A stretch of 64,000 nt of DNA. Origin: Verrucomicrobiota bacterium (GTDB lineage: Bacteria; Verrucomicrobiota; Verrucomicrobiia; Limisphaerales; UBA9464). The position numbers were made by a program, and so were the translations under genes. Below are positions 26,201 through 34,451 of this stretch, piece by piece (the stretch's first letter is position 1; each line of letters begins with the position of its first letter). The notes under the pieces were generated by a model that saw only the letters and a list, made by a program, of their open reading frames with translations, was not told the DNA's origin and searched no databases. Location: contig JAFLEF010000013.1 of assembly GCA_017309115.1 (NCBI GenBank), positions 62,001 through 126,000 on the forward strand, written 5' to 3'.

Positions 26201-26899
26201 ATCGGTGGAACGGGTGATGAGGGCATGAGCGGTGCGGCTGTTAAAGTTCTGCGGCCGTTCGGTGGTCACATCGACATTGAACGGCGCGTAGTCCTCGGCG
26301 ACGCGCTGCCAGATCCGTTTGATGGCCGTTTGTTCGCTGTCGCTGAACTGCGTGGCGTTGGAATCCGTACTGAACGCTCGCGCCACGATCACTGACCGGC
26401 CCAACGAATCATTCCACTCCGTGTTGGACACCCGTTCCCCGGAGAAATTGAGGAACAGAACGTTGGGCGCACCGGGCTTGCTATGAAAAATCAGGCTTTC
26501 TGGAAAAGGCGTGACCGGCACCGGGGCTTCGGACGTGTCCGCCATTTCCGGCTCCAGCGGCGGTGTCACTGAGGCTGCGCCTACCGGTGGGCAGACGTAG
26601 AAGATGCCACCTTGGGCATCGGTATGGAGGTACGGCAGATCATCCTCGGTGAAATGAAAGCTCTGCAACCATTGCAGGGATCGCTTCTGGGCCGCCCCAG
26701 GCAGGGCATTGAGCTGAGATCGCAGTCGACTCGAAGGAAGCTGATCCAACTGCCGCAAAGCCCCGCCTCCGAATTCCTGGGGACGCCGCTGCTGACCGTG
26801 GGCCGGCAAAGAAGTCAGGATCAAAGCGCCCAGCAGGCACCCGCCGATTGATCGACTGAGAATACTCCGGGACGAATACCAACTGGGGCGTGAAGCCAT
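23225..26899 (-). CDS. Large secreted zinc metalloprotease with Ig-like and InlB-type repeats
   Basis: 1224 residues from the ATG at 26899; the longer open frame adds 43 residues with no signal character. The signal peptide (SIGGCLLGALILTSLPAHGQ) leads to a propeptide and a reprolysin/metzincin-like domain with zinc motif H284-E-I-G-H-N-L-G-L-S-H-D and a following GVSYDRNVSQWS, plausibly the Met-turn region. A pre-peptidase-like jelly roll (about 420-560) and two cadherin/Ig-like segments (SADNGTYTVTIEAGQV and SAADNGTYTITLMSEAV) follow. Near the C-terminus are a Tyr/Trp/Gly-rich InlB_B-type repeat (YYRFQNWGGDAPG) and a beta-sandwich typical of verrucomicrobial secreted proteins. Likely an extracellular degradative enzyme; its substrate is unknown. 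Confidence 0.87.
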   Translation of the reverse strand: MASRPSWYSSRSILSRSIGGCLLGALILTSLPAHGQQRRPQEFGGGALRQLDQLPSSRLRSQLNALPGAAQKRSLQWLQSFHFTEDDLPYLHTDAQGGIFYVCPPVGAASVTPPLEPEMADTSEAPVPVTPFPESLIFHSKPGAPNVLFLNFSGERVSNTEWNDSLGRSVIVARAFSTDSNATQFSDSEQTAIKRIWQRVAEDYAPFNVDVTTERPQNFNSRTAHALITRSTDVNGEPNPAESAGGVAYVNVFGTQNFARFRPGWVYHNNLANDAAYTAEAASHEIGHNLGLSHDGATDGSEYYSGHGSGDTSWSAIMGVSYDRNVSQWSKGEYRLANNTQDDLATIAGKMSYRVDDHGNTLATATPLVLTNGTQVVATNPDNDPTNQRPANKGIISRNNDVEVFSFVTGNGPIRLAVTPWVTPGGGSRGGNLDVVAELSNSAGTLLLTDNPPNLTSALIQTNLPAGRYYLTVRNSGSGNPQAASPTGYTIYGSLGQFFINGTVTLPDGVVIPPLAELQPADLSVSGQTTLPLVITYADDTGIDVGTLDSLDVRVTGPNNFNRLAQFVSVDAAGNGTPRVATYALASPDGSQWAPADNGTYTVTIEAGQVKDIQGAPVPAGQLGQLEVTVPRSLYVANMDSSPGWTLESQWGYGLPRYLTRGPTNGFTGSRIVGYRLGADYTTSLQPRYATTPAIDCSSVLGVSLRFKRWLRVQPNDPVSIQVSTNGTTWTNVWSTIRGVFDTNWVSVQYPMPEGIAGNNRVRFRWSMASAADRDVDIGWNLDDVEVIGSGFVDSKPPTAELLVADLTIKGSPAHSCSVTFTDETAVRLSSLDSTDLRVTGPNGYSKLINFEGVDLPLDGSPATASYSIPAPATTWSAADNGTYTITLMSEAVEDTSGNMTPEKVLGTFQVAISLVEPGVLEVTPATLWSAEGPQGGPFVPATRQYTLTNRGGAALNWTSDTLFDWLGLSSAQGTLEPGQSTNVTVSFQGPAGSLSPGVNAGWVNFANTTSGLGNTRREVELTVLAGPQVELKVSVNEPTWGRVEPTGGSFPVGTSVELTAIPSTYYRFQNWGGDAPGTANPQTVVLSKSLNVLAVFQEILTVNHPTPHWWLASQGFTQNFETAVDVIGANGMPVWQSYIAGLNPNDPTSRLVLTSVPAPSGNQVVLNWNTVPGRFYTVRSSSALPGSFEPVAGAINLPATTQSFTAPVVPGTTTFYKIEVLKP

Positions 26900-27030
26900 G
26901 AAGTGAGAGGTTGGGGTTGAGGGGAGAGTCAGAAAGAATTTAAAGGTTTCGAAATGTAAACGTAGAACTCTGCAGATTGCAACAGTGCTCCCAGCTTTGG
27001 GGGATACGGATACGGAACAGAGGACCACTG

Positions 27031-27360
27031 ATGACTTCTGATGCAGAAAACATTGAGTCCAGAGGGATCACTCTCCGAATGTTCGGCATGCCGGCAACGG
27101 GTTCTTCAGTATTGATCGCAGGTGGAGGTCCCTGTGGATTGGTCTCTGCCTTGGTGCTTGGCCTTCACGGAGTTCCCTGCCGAATCGTGGAACGTCACGA
27201 ACGTCCTCTGCAACATCCCAAAGCCATGGGCATTGGACCCGCCGGGGCGGTTCTGATTCGACCGGATGGGTTCGTCGCCGCGCGAGTCCCGGATGACTCC
27301 CAAAAATCTCAGGACCTGATCCAGGCAGGACTCCGTCGACTCGGCGGCCGTCTCGCCTGA
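27031..27360 (+). pseudogene. Collapsed FAD-dependent monooxygenase (N- and C-terminal ends fused)
   Basis: A 109-residue open frame. Residues near 29-65 are the FAD-binding start of a PheA/TfdB/PgaE-type aromatic hydroxylase: SSVLIAGGGPCGLVSALVL, then GVPCRIVERHERPLQHPKAMGI. This is followed at once by GAVLIRPDGFVAARVPDD and an LRRLG ending, which match the last 35-40 residues of the same family. The roughly 400 residues that should lie between (substrate domain, GDAAH FAD motif) are missing, and the frame is kept. A functional flavoprotein is implausible, so this is read as an in-frame deletion relic. Alternative: a small protein that only mimics both ends. Confidence 0.72.
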
Positions 27361-27390
27361 TCGGTTCGATCGAGACTTGGTGTCGCCGCC

Positions 27391-28335
27391 GTGATCACCA
27401 ATGCTTCTCCCATGCCTTGGGTGCGTCTGATTCGCTGGGTGGGAGCGCTGCTGGTCCTCCTGCTCGTCCTCGCCGTGGTGCTGACCGGCACGCTCTGGCT
27501 CTACTTCCATCCCAACTTCACCCAAGGCCCGTTGGTCACCTACGGACAACGCCACAGCGAACCGCTCTATCTGGACGTCATCCGACCCGAGACGACCAAT
27601 GGCCTGGGAGTGGTCCTGATGGTCAGTGGCAGCTGGAAGTCGGGCACCAATTCGCTCCGACCCTGGATGGTCGCCCCTCTCCTCCGCCGGGGATACACGG
27701 TGTTCGCCGCCTGCCACGTGTCGCAGCCCAAGGCCACGGTCATGGAAATCATCGAAGACATGAACCGAGCCGTCCGCTACGTGCGCCATCATGCCGCCAC
27801 GTATGGCATCGATCCCCATCGACTGGGTGTCACCGGCGGCAGCGCGGGAGGGCATCTGAGCCTGATGTTGGCCACCCGGGGCGGTCCAGGCTCTCCCCAG
27901 GCGACTGATCCCATCGATCGGGAAAGCAGTGCCGTTCAAGCCGTAGCCATCTTCTATCCGGTCACCGATCTCCTGAACCTGGGGCCGTCCACGGAGAACC
28001 TGGGCGATGGCGGACCTCCCAAAAGTTTCGTCAAAGCTTTCGGACCCAATTCCACCAACCTCACCCTCTGGAAACAGATCGGCCGGGACACGTCTCCCAT
28101 CTACTTCGTTCGCTCCAACCTGCCACCGACCCTGATTTATCACGGAGATGCCGACACGCTGGTGCCCTTGGCGCAGTCCCAGCGGTATCAGGCGGAAGCC
28201 CGACGCCAGGGAGCCACCGTGGACTTGGTGGTTCACCCGGGAGGCAACCATGGTTGGCTCACGATGCTCTGGGACATTCGGAAATTCGCCGATTGGTTCG
28301 ATCAGCACCTCCGCGCCCCAGCGGACGCTCACTGA
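27391..28335 (+). CDS. Membrane-anchored alpha/beta-hydrolase (esterase/lipase, acetyl-esterase-like)
   Basis: 314 residues from a GTG. A hydrophobic anchor spans about residues 14-37 (IRWVGALLVLLLVLAVVLTG). The hydrolase fold shows the nucleophile elbow GGSAGGH with Ser151, an aspartate in HGDADTLVPL and the catalytic histidine in GGNHGW. There is no HGGG oxyanion motif; the strand is VVLMVSGSWKSGT instead, so it is closer to the BD-FAE/xylan-esterase-like group than to hormone-sensitive lipases. It starts 30 bp after the collapsed monooxygenase and may have belonged to the same transcript. Substrate unknown. Confidence 0.86.
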   Translation: MITNASPMPWVRLIRWVGALLVLLLVLAVVLTGTLWLYFHPNFTQGPLVTYGQRHSEPLYLDVIRPETTNGLGVVLMVSGSWKSGTNSLRPWMVAPLLRRGYTVFAACHVSQPKATVMEIIEDMNRAVRYVRHHAATYGIDPHRLGVTGGSAGGHLSLMLATRGGPGSPQATDPIDRESSAVQAVAIFYPVTDLLNLGPSTENLGDGGPPKSFVKAFGPNSTNLTLWKQIGRDTSPIYFVRSNLPPTLIYHGDADTLVPLAQSQRYQAEARRQGATVDLVVHPGGNHGWLTMLWDIRKFADWFDQHLRAPADAH

Positions 28336-28420
28336 GAGGAGCCAAAACCGGTGAACCGCATCTGCACCGTGTCCACAAACCCGTCGACACGTTTTAACGT
28401 GCTGGATCCCAGGTTTTTTC

Positions 28421-28448
28421 TCTCAACCCTCAACTTTCAACTCTCAAC
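28421..28448 (+). repeat. Low-complexity CTCAAC-rich tract
   Basis: A short pyrimidine/CAA tract with four CTCAAC/TTCAAC-like units lies between the esterase gene and hprK. A related pyrimidine-rich tract (CTCAGCTCTCAGCCCTGAACTCTC) occurs after acpS at about 7373-7396. No function is evident. Confidence 0.4.
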
Positions 28449-28509
28449 TGATTTGTGAGTGGCTGAGCCTGCGATTGAAACTTCGGACGCGGCAGTGCCA
28501 CTCTGCGCC

Positions 28510-29448
28510 ATGAGCACCGCGGCCATTACTGTCGAGAAGTTCTACACCGAAGAAGGAACTGACCTCGCCCTCAAGCTGGTGGCCGGAGCGGGTGGGCTGA
28601 AGCGACTCATTCGCGAGCCCACCGTCAACCGGCCCGGATTAACCCTGGCCGGCTTCAAACAATACTTCGCCCCCAAACGCGTCCAGGTGGTCGGCAGTGT
28701 CGAGACGGCCTACCTACGCTCCCTGCCCAAGGACGTGTGTGAACTGCGGGTCCGGGAATTCTTCGCGCATCGCATCCCCTGCGTCGTGCTGTGCCGTGAC
28801 CTCAAGCCCGGTCGAATGCTGCAGGCCGCCGAAAAGGCCGACGTTCCGCTGTTCAGCAGTTCGCTGATCACGATGAAGTTCATCAGCCGGGCCACGATTG
28901 CCTTGGAGAATTTGTTCGCGCCGCGAACACAAATCCACGCCGGCATGGTCGATGTCGGAGGCGTGGGGGTCATCGTTGAGGGCGAAAGCGGCATCGGCAA
29001 AAGCGAAGCCGTGGTCGGCCTGCTGGAGCGGGGACACAGTCTGGTGGCCGATGATGTCGTGTGTTTGTGGATTCAGGACGGCACGGAACTCCGCGGCACG
29101 GCCAAGGAATTGGGCCGAAATCTGATGGAGGTCCGCGGCATCGGCTTGATTGATGTCGCGGCCATGTTTGGCGTGAAGGCGATTCGCCAGGCGATGCGGG
29201 TCGATCTCATGGTCAGTCTGCGCCGGTGGGAGGACACCAAGGAAATCGATCGGCTGGGTCTCGACCTCGAGTACGTGTCATTGTTGGGCCAGCAGGTGCC
29301 CCACATTGTGATTCCCGTACGGCCCGGTCGCGACCTCGCGAGCCTGATCGAAGTGGCTGCCTACCAGACCAAGCTCCGCCTGCAGGGATACCACGCCGCC
29401 GCAGAACTCAGCGCCCGGCTGACCCGTCAGATGCAGCAGAAGCTGTGA
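28510..29448 (+). CDS. hprK: HPr kinase/phosphorylase
   Basis: 312 residues. Phosphorylates HPr at the regulatory serine and dephosphorylates it, coupling carbon status to metabolism. The N-terminal receptor-like domain ends with His143 in QIHAGMVDVGG, then Walker A G-E-S-G-I-G-K-S (158-165), SLVADDVV with paired aspartates 181-182, and the signature LMEVRGIGLIDVAAMFG, which matches the K-HPr motif. The ATG at 28510 begins the conserved N-domain. As in other non-Firmicutes, a full sugar PTS need not be present; no HPr gene is in the window. It is followed 73 bp later by pgsA. Confidence 0.92.
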   Translation: MSTAAITVEKFYTEEGTDLALKLVAGAGGLKRLIREPTVNRPGLTLAGFKQYFAPKRVQVVGSVETAYLRSLPKDVCELRVREFFAHRIPCVVLCRDLKPGRMLQAAEKADVPLFSSSLITMKFISRATIALENLFAPRTQIHAGMVDVGGVGVIVEGESGIGKSEAVVGLLERGHSLVADDVVCLWIQDGTELRGTAKELGRNLMEVRGIGLIDVAAMFGVKAIRQAMRVDLMVSLRRWEDTKEIDRLGLDLEYVSLLGQQVPHIVIPVRPGRDLASLIEVAAYQTKLRLQGYHAAAELSARLTRQMQQKL

Positions 29449-29521
29449 CCCCAAAAGCTGCCCGGACTTACCGCTCGCTCCCCTCCCTGAAATTCGCTAT
29501 AGCCACGCGAGTTACAACCGC

Positions 29522-30112
29522 GTGAATCTTCCCAACAAGCTCACCCTTTCCCGCTTGGTGCTGACGGCCGCCTTTCTGGTGGTCATCTTCTTTCCGTTCC
29601 GCGGACACGAGACGGTGGCGCTGATCCTGTTCAGCGTGGCGGGGATCACAGACTACTTTGACGGTCAGATTGCCCGGGACCGGGGGTTGATCACGAACTT
29701 CGGCATCCTGATGGATCCTTTGGCCGACAAGATCCTCACCTGTTCAGCCTTCATCGCCTTTGTTGGACGCGACTTGGTGCCCGCCTGGATGGTCGTCATC
29801 ATTGTCGCCCGGGAACTGGCCATCACGGGTCTACGGATGCTGGCCGCATCCAAACAGGTCGTGCTCGCGGCCGAACGGTACGGCAAGCACAAGACGATCT
29901 CCCAAATTGTGACCATCGTTGCGGTATTGGTCGTGCTCAGTTATCCGCAGTGGGGTCGGTTCGGACAGCTGATCTTTGGATTTTCAATTGGGGGTCACGC
30001 CTGGGTCTATTGGTTCGCTGAACTTTCCAAATGGATCACCGTCCTGCTCACCTTGTTCAGCGGCGCGGTGTACCTCTGGCGCAACCGGAAGCTTTACCTC
30101 GACGATCTTTGA
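29522..30112 (+). CDS. pgsA: CDP-diacylglycerol-glycerol-3-phosphate 3-phosphatidyltransferase
   Basis: 196 residues from a GTG, an integral membrane enzyme making phosphatidylglycerol phosphate. The CDP-alcohol phosphatidyltransferase signature D-G-x2-A-R-x8-G-x3-D-x3-D is exact (Asp47, Gly48, Ala51, Arg52, Gly61, Asp65, Asp69) after the NLPNKLTLSRLVL start. About five hydrophobic helices surround it. The next gene, 37 bp downstream, encodes the phosphatase for its product, so the pair completes phosphatidylglycerol synthesis. Confidence 0.94.
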   Translation: MNLPNKLTLSRLVLTAAFLVVIFFPFRGHETVALILFSVAGITDYFDGQIARDRGLITNFGILMDPLADKILTCSAFIAFVGRDLVPAWMVVIIVARELAITGLRMLAASKQVVLAAERYGKHKTISQIVTIVAVLVVLSYPQWGRFGQLIFGFSIGGHAWVYWFAELSKWITVLLTLFSGAVYLWRNRKLYLDDL

Positions 30113-30149
30113 GCGCCCGTTTCCCGCCCGGACCCGACTTCTCCCGCGG

Positions 30150-30707
30150 ATGAGTGTTCCCTCTCCTCACACGACGTGGTCCGACCGGCTGGTGGTTTGG
30201 ATCGCCCAAGGATTCGGCAGCGGACTTTTGCCGGCCGGTCCTGGCACGTGGGGAAGTCTCGTGGGCATCCTTTGGTTATGGGCGCTGCTCCTTCCCGGAA
30301 GTGCGCTCCTGTTTGGCGTGCTGGTCGCCGGTTCCATTTTGCTCGCCGTTGGCGGATGTGCCCGGGCGGAGAAAGTCCTGCGCCAGCATGATCCCGGCAG
30401 TGTGGTCCTGGACGAAATCGTGGCGGTGCCCCTGACCTTCTTCGGGCCGTGGCTCGTGCTGGGAACCTTCCCGGCAGCCTCCTGGAGTGATCCACTTACA
30501 GTCGCCGCGCAATTCTGGCCGGAGTTCCTGGTCGGCTTCATTGCCTTCCGAGTGTTCGACATCGCCAAGCCGGGCCCGATCGGCCGCATTCAGTCGCTCC
30601 CTGACGGCTGGGGCGTGGTCGCCGACGACGTCCTCGCTGGCTTGGCCGCTGCGGTCGTTACCGGACTGTTCACCTACCTGCGCCACTGGGTTTCCCTGCC
30701 GGGCTAA
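30150..30707 (+). CDS. pgpA: Phosphatidylglycerophosphatase A
   Basis: 185-residue membrane protein removing the phosphate from phosphatidylglycerol phosphate. Motifs are GSGLLPAGPGTWGSLVGI at the N-terminus, a DEIVAVPLTF block, FRVFDIAKPGPI and GWGVVADDVLAG, with four hydrophobic segments. The ATG at 30150 is used, because the longer frame overlaps pgsA. A 9-bp perfect hairpin spans its stop codon. Confidence 0.94.
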   Translation: MSVPSPHTTWSDRLVVWIAQGFGSGLLPAGPGTWGSLVGILWLWALLLPGSALLFGVLVAGSILLAVGGCARAEKVLRQHDPGSVVLDEIVAVPLTFFGPWLVLGTFPAASWSDPLTVAAQFWPEFLVGFIAFRVFDIAKPGPIGRIQSLPDGWGVVADDVLAGLAAAVVTGLFTYLRHWVSLPG

Positions 30708-30717
30708 TCCCGGCAGG
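30695..30717 (+). terminator. Hairpin spanning the pgpA stop
   Basis: CCTGCCGGG (30695-30703) and CCCGGCAGG (30709-30717) form a perfect 9-bp stem with loop CTAAT containing the TAA stop. No T-run follows, so it may be an mRNA-end stabiliser rather than an intrinsic terminator. Confidence 0.45.
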
Positions 30718-30952
30718 TGTAAGAAGCTTCCCACTCGTCTGACGAACCGGTCAGCCGGTTTACATTTTCTGAAAGCAGTAATACGGGAATCGGGGTCCGG
30801 ATCGGTGAATCACAATGCCAAGCGAGAACACGCAATCGCTGCATTTGCCTATCTCTGGAGGGCAGATCGATATGCTGACAACCTTCAAAAGCGGTAGCTC
30901 CCGCCACTGCTTCCCTCCGGGCCAACCCAATCTCCAAGACTAGCCGCGGCAG

Positions 30953-31417
30953 TTAGAGCGGATGGTATATCACTGCTGGCGGACGACCCGCTTGGACCAC
31001 GGCCGTGACGACGGAACGCGGCTGATTGAACCGGGGTTTTCCCGCGTATCCGGGATTCAAAAAAATCACGCCCGAACGTTCCTCGTGAAAGCGTTGATGG
31101 GAATGTCCGAAGACCACCAAATCCGGCCGACTGCGCCGGAAACGCTCCCCGATACTCCGCTCGGGATCCGAAACGTCCACGATGTGATGTACGAGCACCT
31201 TCATTCCCTCCACCACGACGACTTCGGTTAGGGGAAAGTCCAGGCCGTGATCGGTGTTCCCTAGAACGGCCGTGACCGGAGCCACGCCCTCCAACTCCAG
31301 AATCAGACTGGGAAAGCCAATGTCACCGGCGTGCAGGATCCGATCAACACCGGCAAACAGATCCAGCACTCGCGGATCCAAATAGCCGTGCGTGTCCGAA
31401 ATGATTCCGAGGCGCAT
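30953..31417 (-). CDS. YfcE/MJ0936-type metallophosphodiesterase
   Basis: 154 residues from the ATG at 31417, which begins the family's RLGIISDTHG. The calcineurin-like metal motifs are all present: DTHG, HAGDIG, LGNTDH and VFGHSHQ, with a final LNPGYAGKPR. The family hydrolyses phosphodiester bonds in a metal-dependent way; physiological substrates are unsettled. Divergent from the UxaC-like gene (162 bp between starts). Confidence 0.92.
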   Translation of the reverse strand: MRLGIISDTHGYLDPRVLDLFAGVDRILHAGDIGFPSLILELEGVAPVTAVLGNTDHGLDFPLTEVVVVEGMKVLVHHIVDVSDPERSIGERFRRSRPDLVVFGHSHQRFHEERSGVIFLNPGYAGKPRFNQPRSVVTAVVQAGRPPAVIYHPL

Positions 31418-31579
31418 CAGTTCATCCCAATCACCCAACCCGCAATTGGCCATCTCAAAAAGCTCTCCAAGTCGAGGACTCGAGGACTACGGTCGTCGTG
31501 AGCCCGACGCGTCGCTGGCCTTCCCCAGATTCCTCCCTTCCCCGCTTGCCCCTCGACGGAGGGCTTTGGAAGCTGCGGC

Positions 31580-32827
31580 ATGCCGACTCCGGAATCCCTG
31601 GAACATCGCGTTGCCCGCTTCGTGGAAACTACCCCGGTCCACGATATTCACACGCACCTGTATGATCCTGGATTTCGTTCCCTGCTGGCTTGGGGCATCG
31701 ACGAGCAGCTGGTGTATCACTACTTGGTCAGCGAATCCTTCCGGCAAATGGACCTGCCCTTCGAGCGCTTCTGGTCCGCGTCGCGATCCGAGCAGGCCGA
31801 GTTCGTTTGGAAAGCATTGTTCGTCGATCATTCCCCGGTGTCGGAAGCCTGCCGGGGCGTGCTCACGACCTTGCACGCCCTCGGCTTGGACGCCCGCCAC
31901 CAGGATCTCCCCTCCATTCGCGCCTGGTTCGCGGAACAGAAACCGGATGACTTCGTCGACCGCGTGCTGAGCTTGGCGAACGTGCGGTCGGTCTGCATGA
32001 CCAATTCCCCCTTCGACGACGAGGAACGCGCGTACTGGGAAGCCCGGCCGGTACGCGACAGCCGCTTTCAGGCTGCCCTTCGAATCGACCCGTTGCTGTT
32101 GTCCTGGCCGGAGTCGGCGGCGCGCTTGCGCGGCTGGGGTTATGCGGTGGGTCTGGAACCCTCGGCGGGAACAGTGAGCGAAGTTCGCCGGTTCCTCGCC
32201 GATTGGACGCTGCGGATCAAGTCGCGGTATTGCATGGTATCCCTGCCCCCGACGTTCGTATTTCCCTCCGCCAATGACACGAATTGGCTGATCGAACAGG
32301 CGGTGCTGCCCCATTGCCGGGAGTTTGATCAACCCTTCGCCCTGATGATGGGCGTGAAGCGTGCGGTCAATCCGCTCCTGCGCATGGCCGGAGACGGCGT
32401 CGGCCGCAGTGATCTCAACGCCTTGCAGAACCTCTGTGCCTCCCACCCGGAGAATCGATTTCTGGTCACCTGCCTGGCCCGGGAGAATCAGCACGAGTTG
32501 GTGGTGCTCGCCCGGAAGTTCCGCAACCTGCATCCCTTCGGCTGCTGGTGGTTCACCAACACCCCGCAACTCATCGAGGAGATCACCACAATGCGCCTGG
32601 AGCTGTTGGGCACCAGCTTCACCCCCCAGCACTCGGACGCCCGGGTCATCGACCAACTGATTTACAAGTGGCAGCACACCCGGGCGATCCTCGCGCGCTG
32701 TCTCACGCAGAAGTATGCAGCGATGGCCGCCGCGGGCTGGCCGGTGACGGATGCCGAACTCCAGCGAGATGTCACGGAACTGCTCGGGGGAGCGTTTCAA
32801 AAGTTCTGCGGCTCGGGTCCGCAGTAG
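31580..32827 (+). CDS. Glucuronate isomerase (UxaC)-like amidohydrolase-fold protein
   Basis: 415 residues, shorter than the roughly 470 of UxaC. The metal-site start is VHDIHTHLYDP (UxaC FDYHCHL). The C-terminal half contains HPFGCWWFTNTPQLIEEIT and SFTPQHSDARVIDQ followed by HTRAILARCL, which line up with the UxaC segments FGSGWWFND...DSRSF...RHEYFRRIL. The usual RHEYFRR is changed to WQHTRAI. The fold is convincing, but whether it still isomerises uronates or has drifted to another substrate is open. No uxuA, uxuB or kdg gene is adjacent. Confidence 0.7.
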   Translation: MPTPESLEHRVARFVETTPVHDIHTHLYDPGFRSLLAWGIDEQLVYHYLVSESFRQMDLPFERFWSASRSEQAEFVWKALFVDHSPVSEACRGVLTTLHALGLDARHQDLPSIRAWFAEQKPDDFVDRVLSLANVRSVCMTNSPFDDEERAYWEARPVRDSRFQAALRIDPLLLSWPESAARLRGWGYAVGLEPSAGTVSEVRRFLADWTLRIKSRYCMVSLPPTFVFPSANDTNWLIEQAVLPHCREFDQPFALMMGVKRAVNPLLRMAGDGVGRSDLNALQNLCASHPENRFLVTCLARENQHELVVLARKFRNLHPFGCWWFTNTPQLIEEITTMRLELLGTSFTPQHSDARVIDQLIYKWQHTRAILARCLTQKYAAMAAAGWPVTDAELQRDVTELLGGAFQKFCGSGPQ

Positions 32828-33009
32828 GCCGAATCGTTCGCTGCGGCGGTTCCCATGGCGCCCCGAATGCGCGTCGAACTGATTGATGATCTTGGGGAGA
32901 GATTGCCGCGCTGAGCCATCCCGCTCGCACTGCGCCCGTCAGCATACCCGCGAAGACACGGCTCACGACGGTCGAAACCTGAATTGACGCGTCACTTTTT
33001 CCCCGTGGT

Positions 33010-34293
33010 TCAGCGGCCTTCCACCCATCCCAACATCATGACTCGCTCAATCTCGTCGGCCGCCACTTCGAGCCCCGGGCGGCCCCTACCCGCCGCCGCG
33101 ATTGCCGCCGCGCGTGCGCGTGATTCCGGGCTCAAGAGGCGCCGAATCGACTCCGCCAAGTCCGTTGCCCGTCGCTGAGAGGTGGGGAGCCACTGCCCCG
33201 CACCCAATCGTTTGACACGACACGCGTTATCCAATTGATCGAAGGCAAACGGTAGAATCAGTTGCGGAGTTCCTGCGGCCAGGGCCTTGGCCGTGGTCCC
33301 GATTCCCCCGTGGTGGACCACCGCCGCGCAGCGAGGAAACAGGCGTTGGAACGGGGCAAACTCACAGTGCAAGACTTGGGGCGGCAATTGGGTTGGCAGC
33401 TGCCCCCGATGCGGTGTCAGGAGAATTCCTGGAACTCCCAACTGCTGGCACGCTGCCACGCACTCCCGGAACAGCCCAGCGGCGTGTCGCATCCCTGTTC
33501 CAAAAGTAAACGCCACTGTCGGCTGACCCCGATCCAGGAACTGATCCACCGACGTCGTCAACGGACGCTCCAGCAGTCCGTCTTCACCGGGAAAGCCGCA
33601 AAGGCGAACACCCTCCGGCCAATCCTTCTGCGGGGCGCCAAACCAACCTGGAAACAAAGCGAGAATGCCGCGGCGGGCGAACCACCATTTCAAGACCTGT
33701 CGAACCGGCGGGAGCTTCAATTCGCGACGGAGTTGGTTCACTGAGCGGCCGACCAAAAACCAACCGATCCCATCGTATCCGCGATAGTACATTCGGCCCA
33801 ACCAACGCGGTGCGGAGGAAGGAAGGGTCAGTCCACCCAGCATGGCCGGAGGAGCCTCTACACTGGGGAACAACCAAGGCTGCAACACCACGCTCAGAGT
33901 GGGAATCCCAGTGAAATCCTCCAGAACTCGCGCGGCCACCACGCCTGGATTGGCGACCAGCCAGGTCCGATCGCCCGCGGTAGCGACCCGATGGAGCTCG
34001 GCGTACTGACGCCGGATCAGCGTGCGTCCCCAGCGGGCCACGACGAACGGAGCCCACAGCGGATGCCAAAGTTGGGGGTTCCGCAGGAGATCTTCCGTTT
34101 CTGACCGGGTCACCAACGGAGCGAAGTCCAGTCCGTCGCGGACGGCGAGTGGGCCAAAATGTTCATGGGAAGCCAGCGTGACGGCAAAGCCCCGGCGAGC
34201 CAGGACTCGGCCCAGACCCAAAAACGGGTAGAGATCTCCATCTGTCCCCACCGAGGCCAGAACGATCCGGTGCGCGCGCGTCGCTTCGCCCAT
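33010..34293 (-). CDS. UGT/MGT-type glycosyltransferase (GT1-like)
   Basis: 427 residues with the two-Rossmann GT-B architecture. The N-terminus (IVLASVGTDGDLYPFLGLG, then ALARRGF-like helix, LASHEHFG) is the acceptor domain opening found in sterol and macrolide glucosyltransferases. The donor-site motif near residue 335-375 is VVHHGGIGTTAKALAAGTPQ with LPFAFDQLDNACRV. Such enzymes glycosylate lipids or small molecules from UDP/TDP-sugars. The gene is unlinked to the PKS cluster in this window, so a shared pathway is only a possibility. Confidence 0.88.
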   Translation of the reverse strand: MGEATRAHRIVLASVGTDGDLYPFLGLGRVLARRGFAVTLASHEHFGPLAVRDGLDFAPLVTRSETEDLLRNPQLWHPLWAPFVVARWGRTLIRRQYAELHRVATAGDRTWLVANPGVVAARVLEDFTGIPTLSVVLQPWLFPSVEAPPAMLGGLTLPSSAPRWLGRMYYRGYDGIGWFLVGRSVNQLRRELKLPPVRQVLKWWFARRGILALFPGWFGAPQKDWPEGVRLCGFPGEDGLLERPLTTSVDQFLDRGQPTVAFTFGTGMRHAAGLFRECVAACQQLGVPGILLTPHRGQLPTQLPPQVLHCEFAPFQRLFPRCAAVVHHGGIGTTAKALAAGTPQLILPFAFDQLDNACRVKRLGAGQWLPTSQRRATDLAESIRRLLSPESRARAAAIAAAGRGRPGLEVAADEIERVMMLGWVEGR

Positions 34294-34451
34294 GCCGAAG
34301 TTTCTTTGAGGCGAGGCCCGGAGGCGAATTCTTTGGCTGGGGTTGCGATGATCTCGGAACAGTCCGCCCTATCACTGCCAGCTGCCGAGAGCCCGGGTGG
34401 TTACCGGTGTTTCTCGCATGTCGGGAGTTTGTCATCTATCCCGACCCAGCG

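Noticed and set aside
27106-28332. 408-codon minus-strand frame opposite the esterase and the monooxygenase relic
   Set aside because: No recognisable domain, and it would be antisense to a clear alpha/beta-hydrolase.
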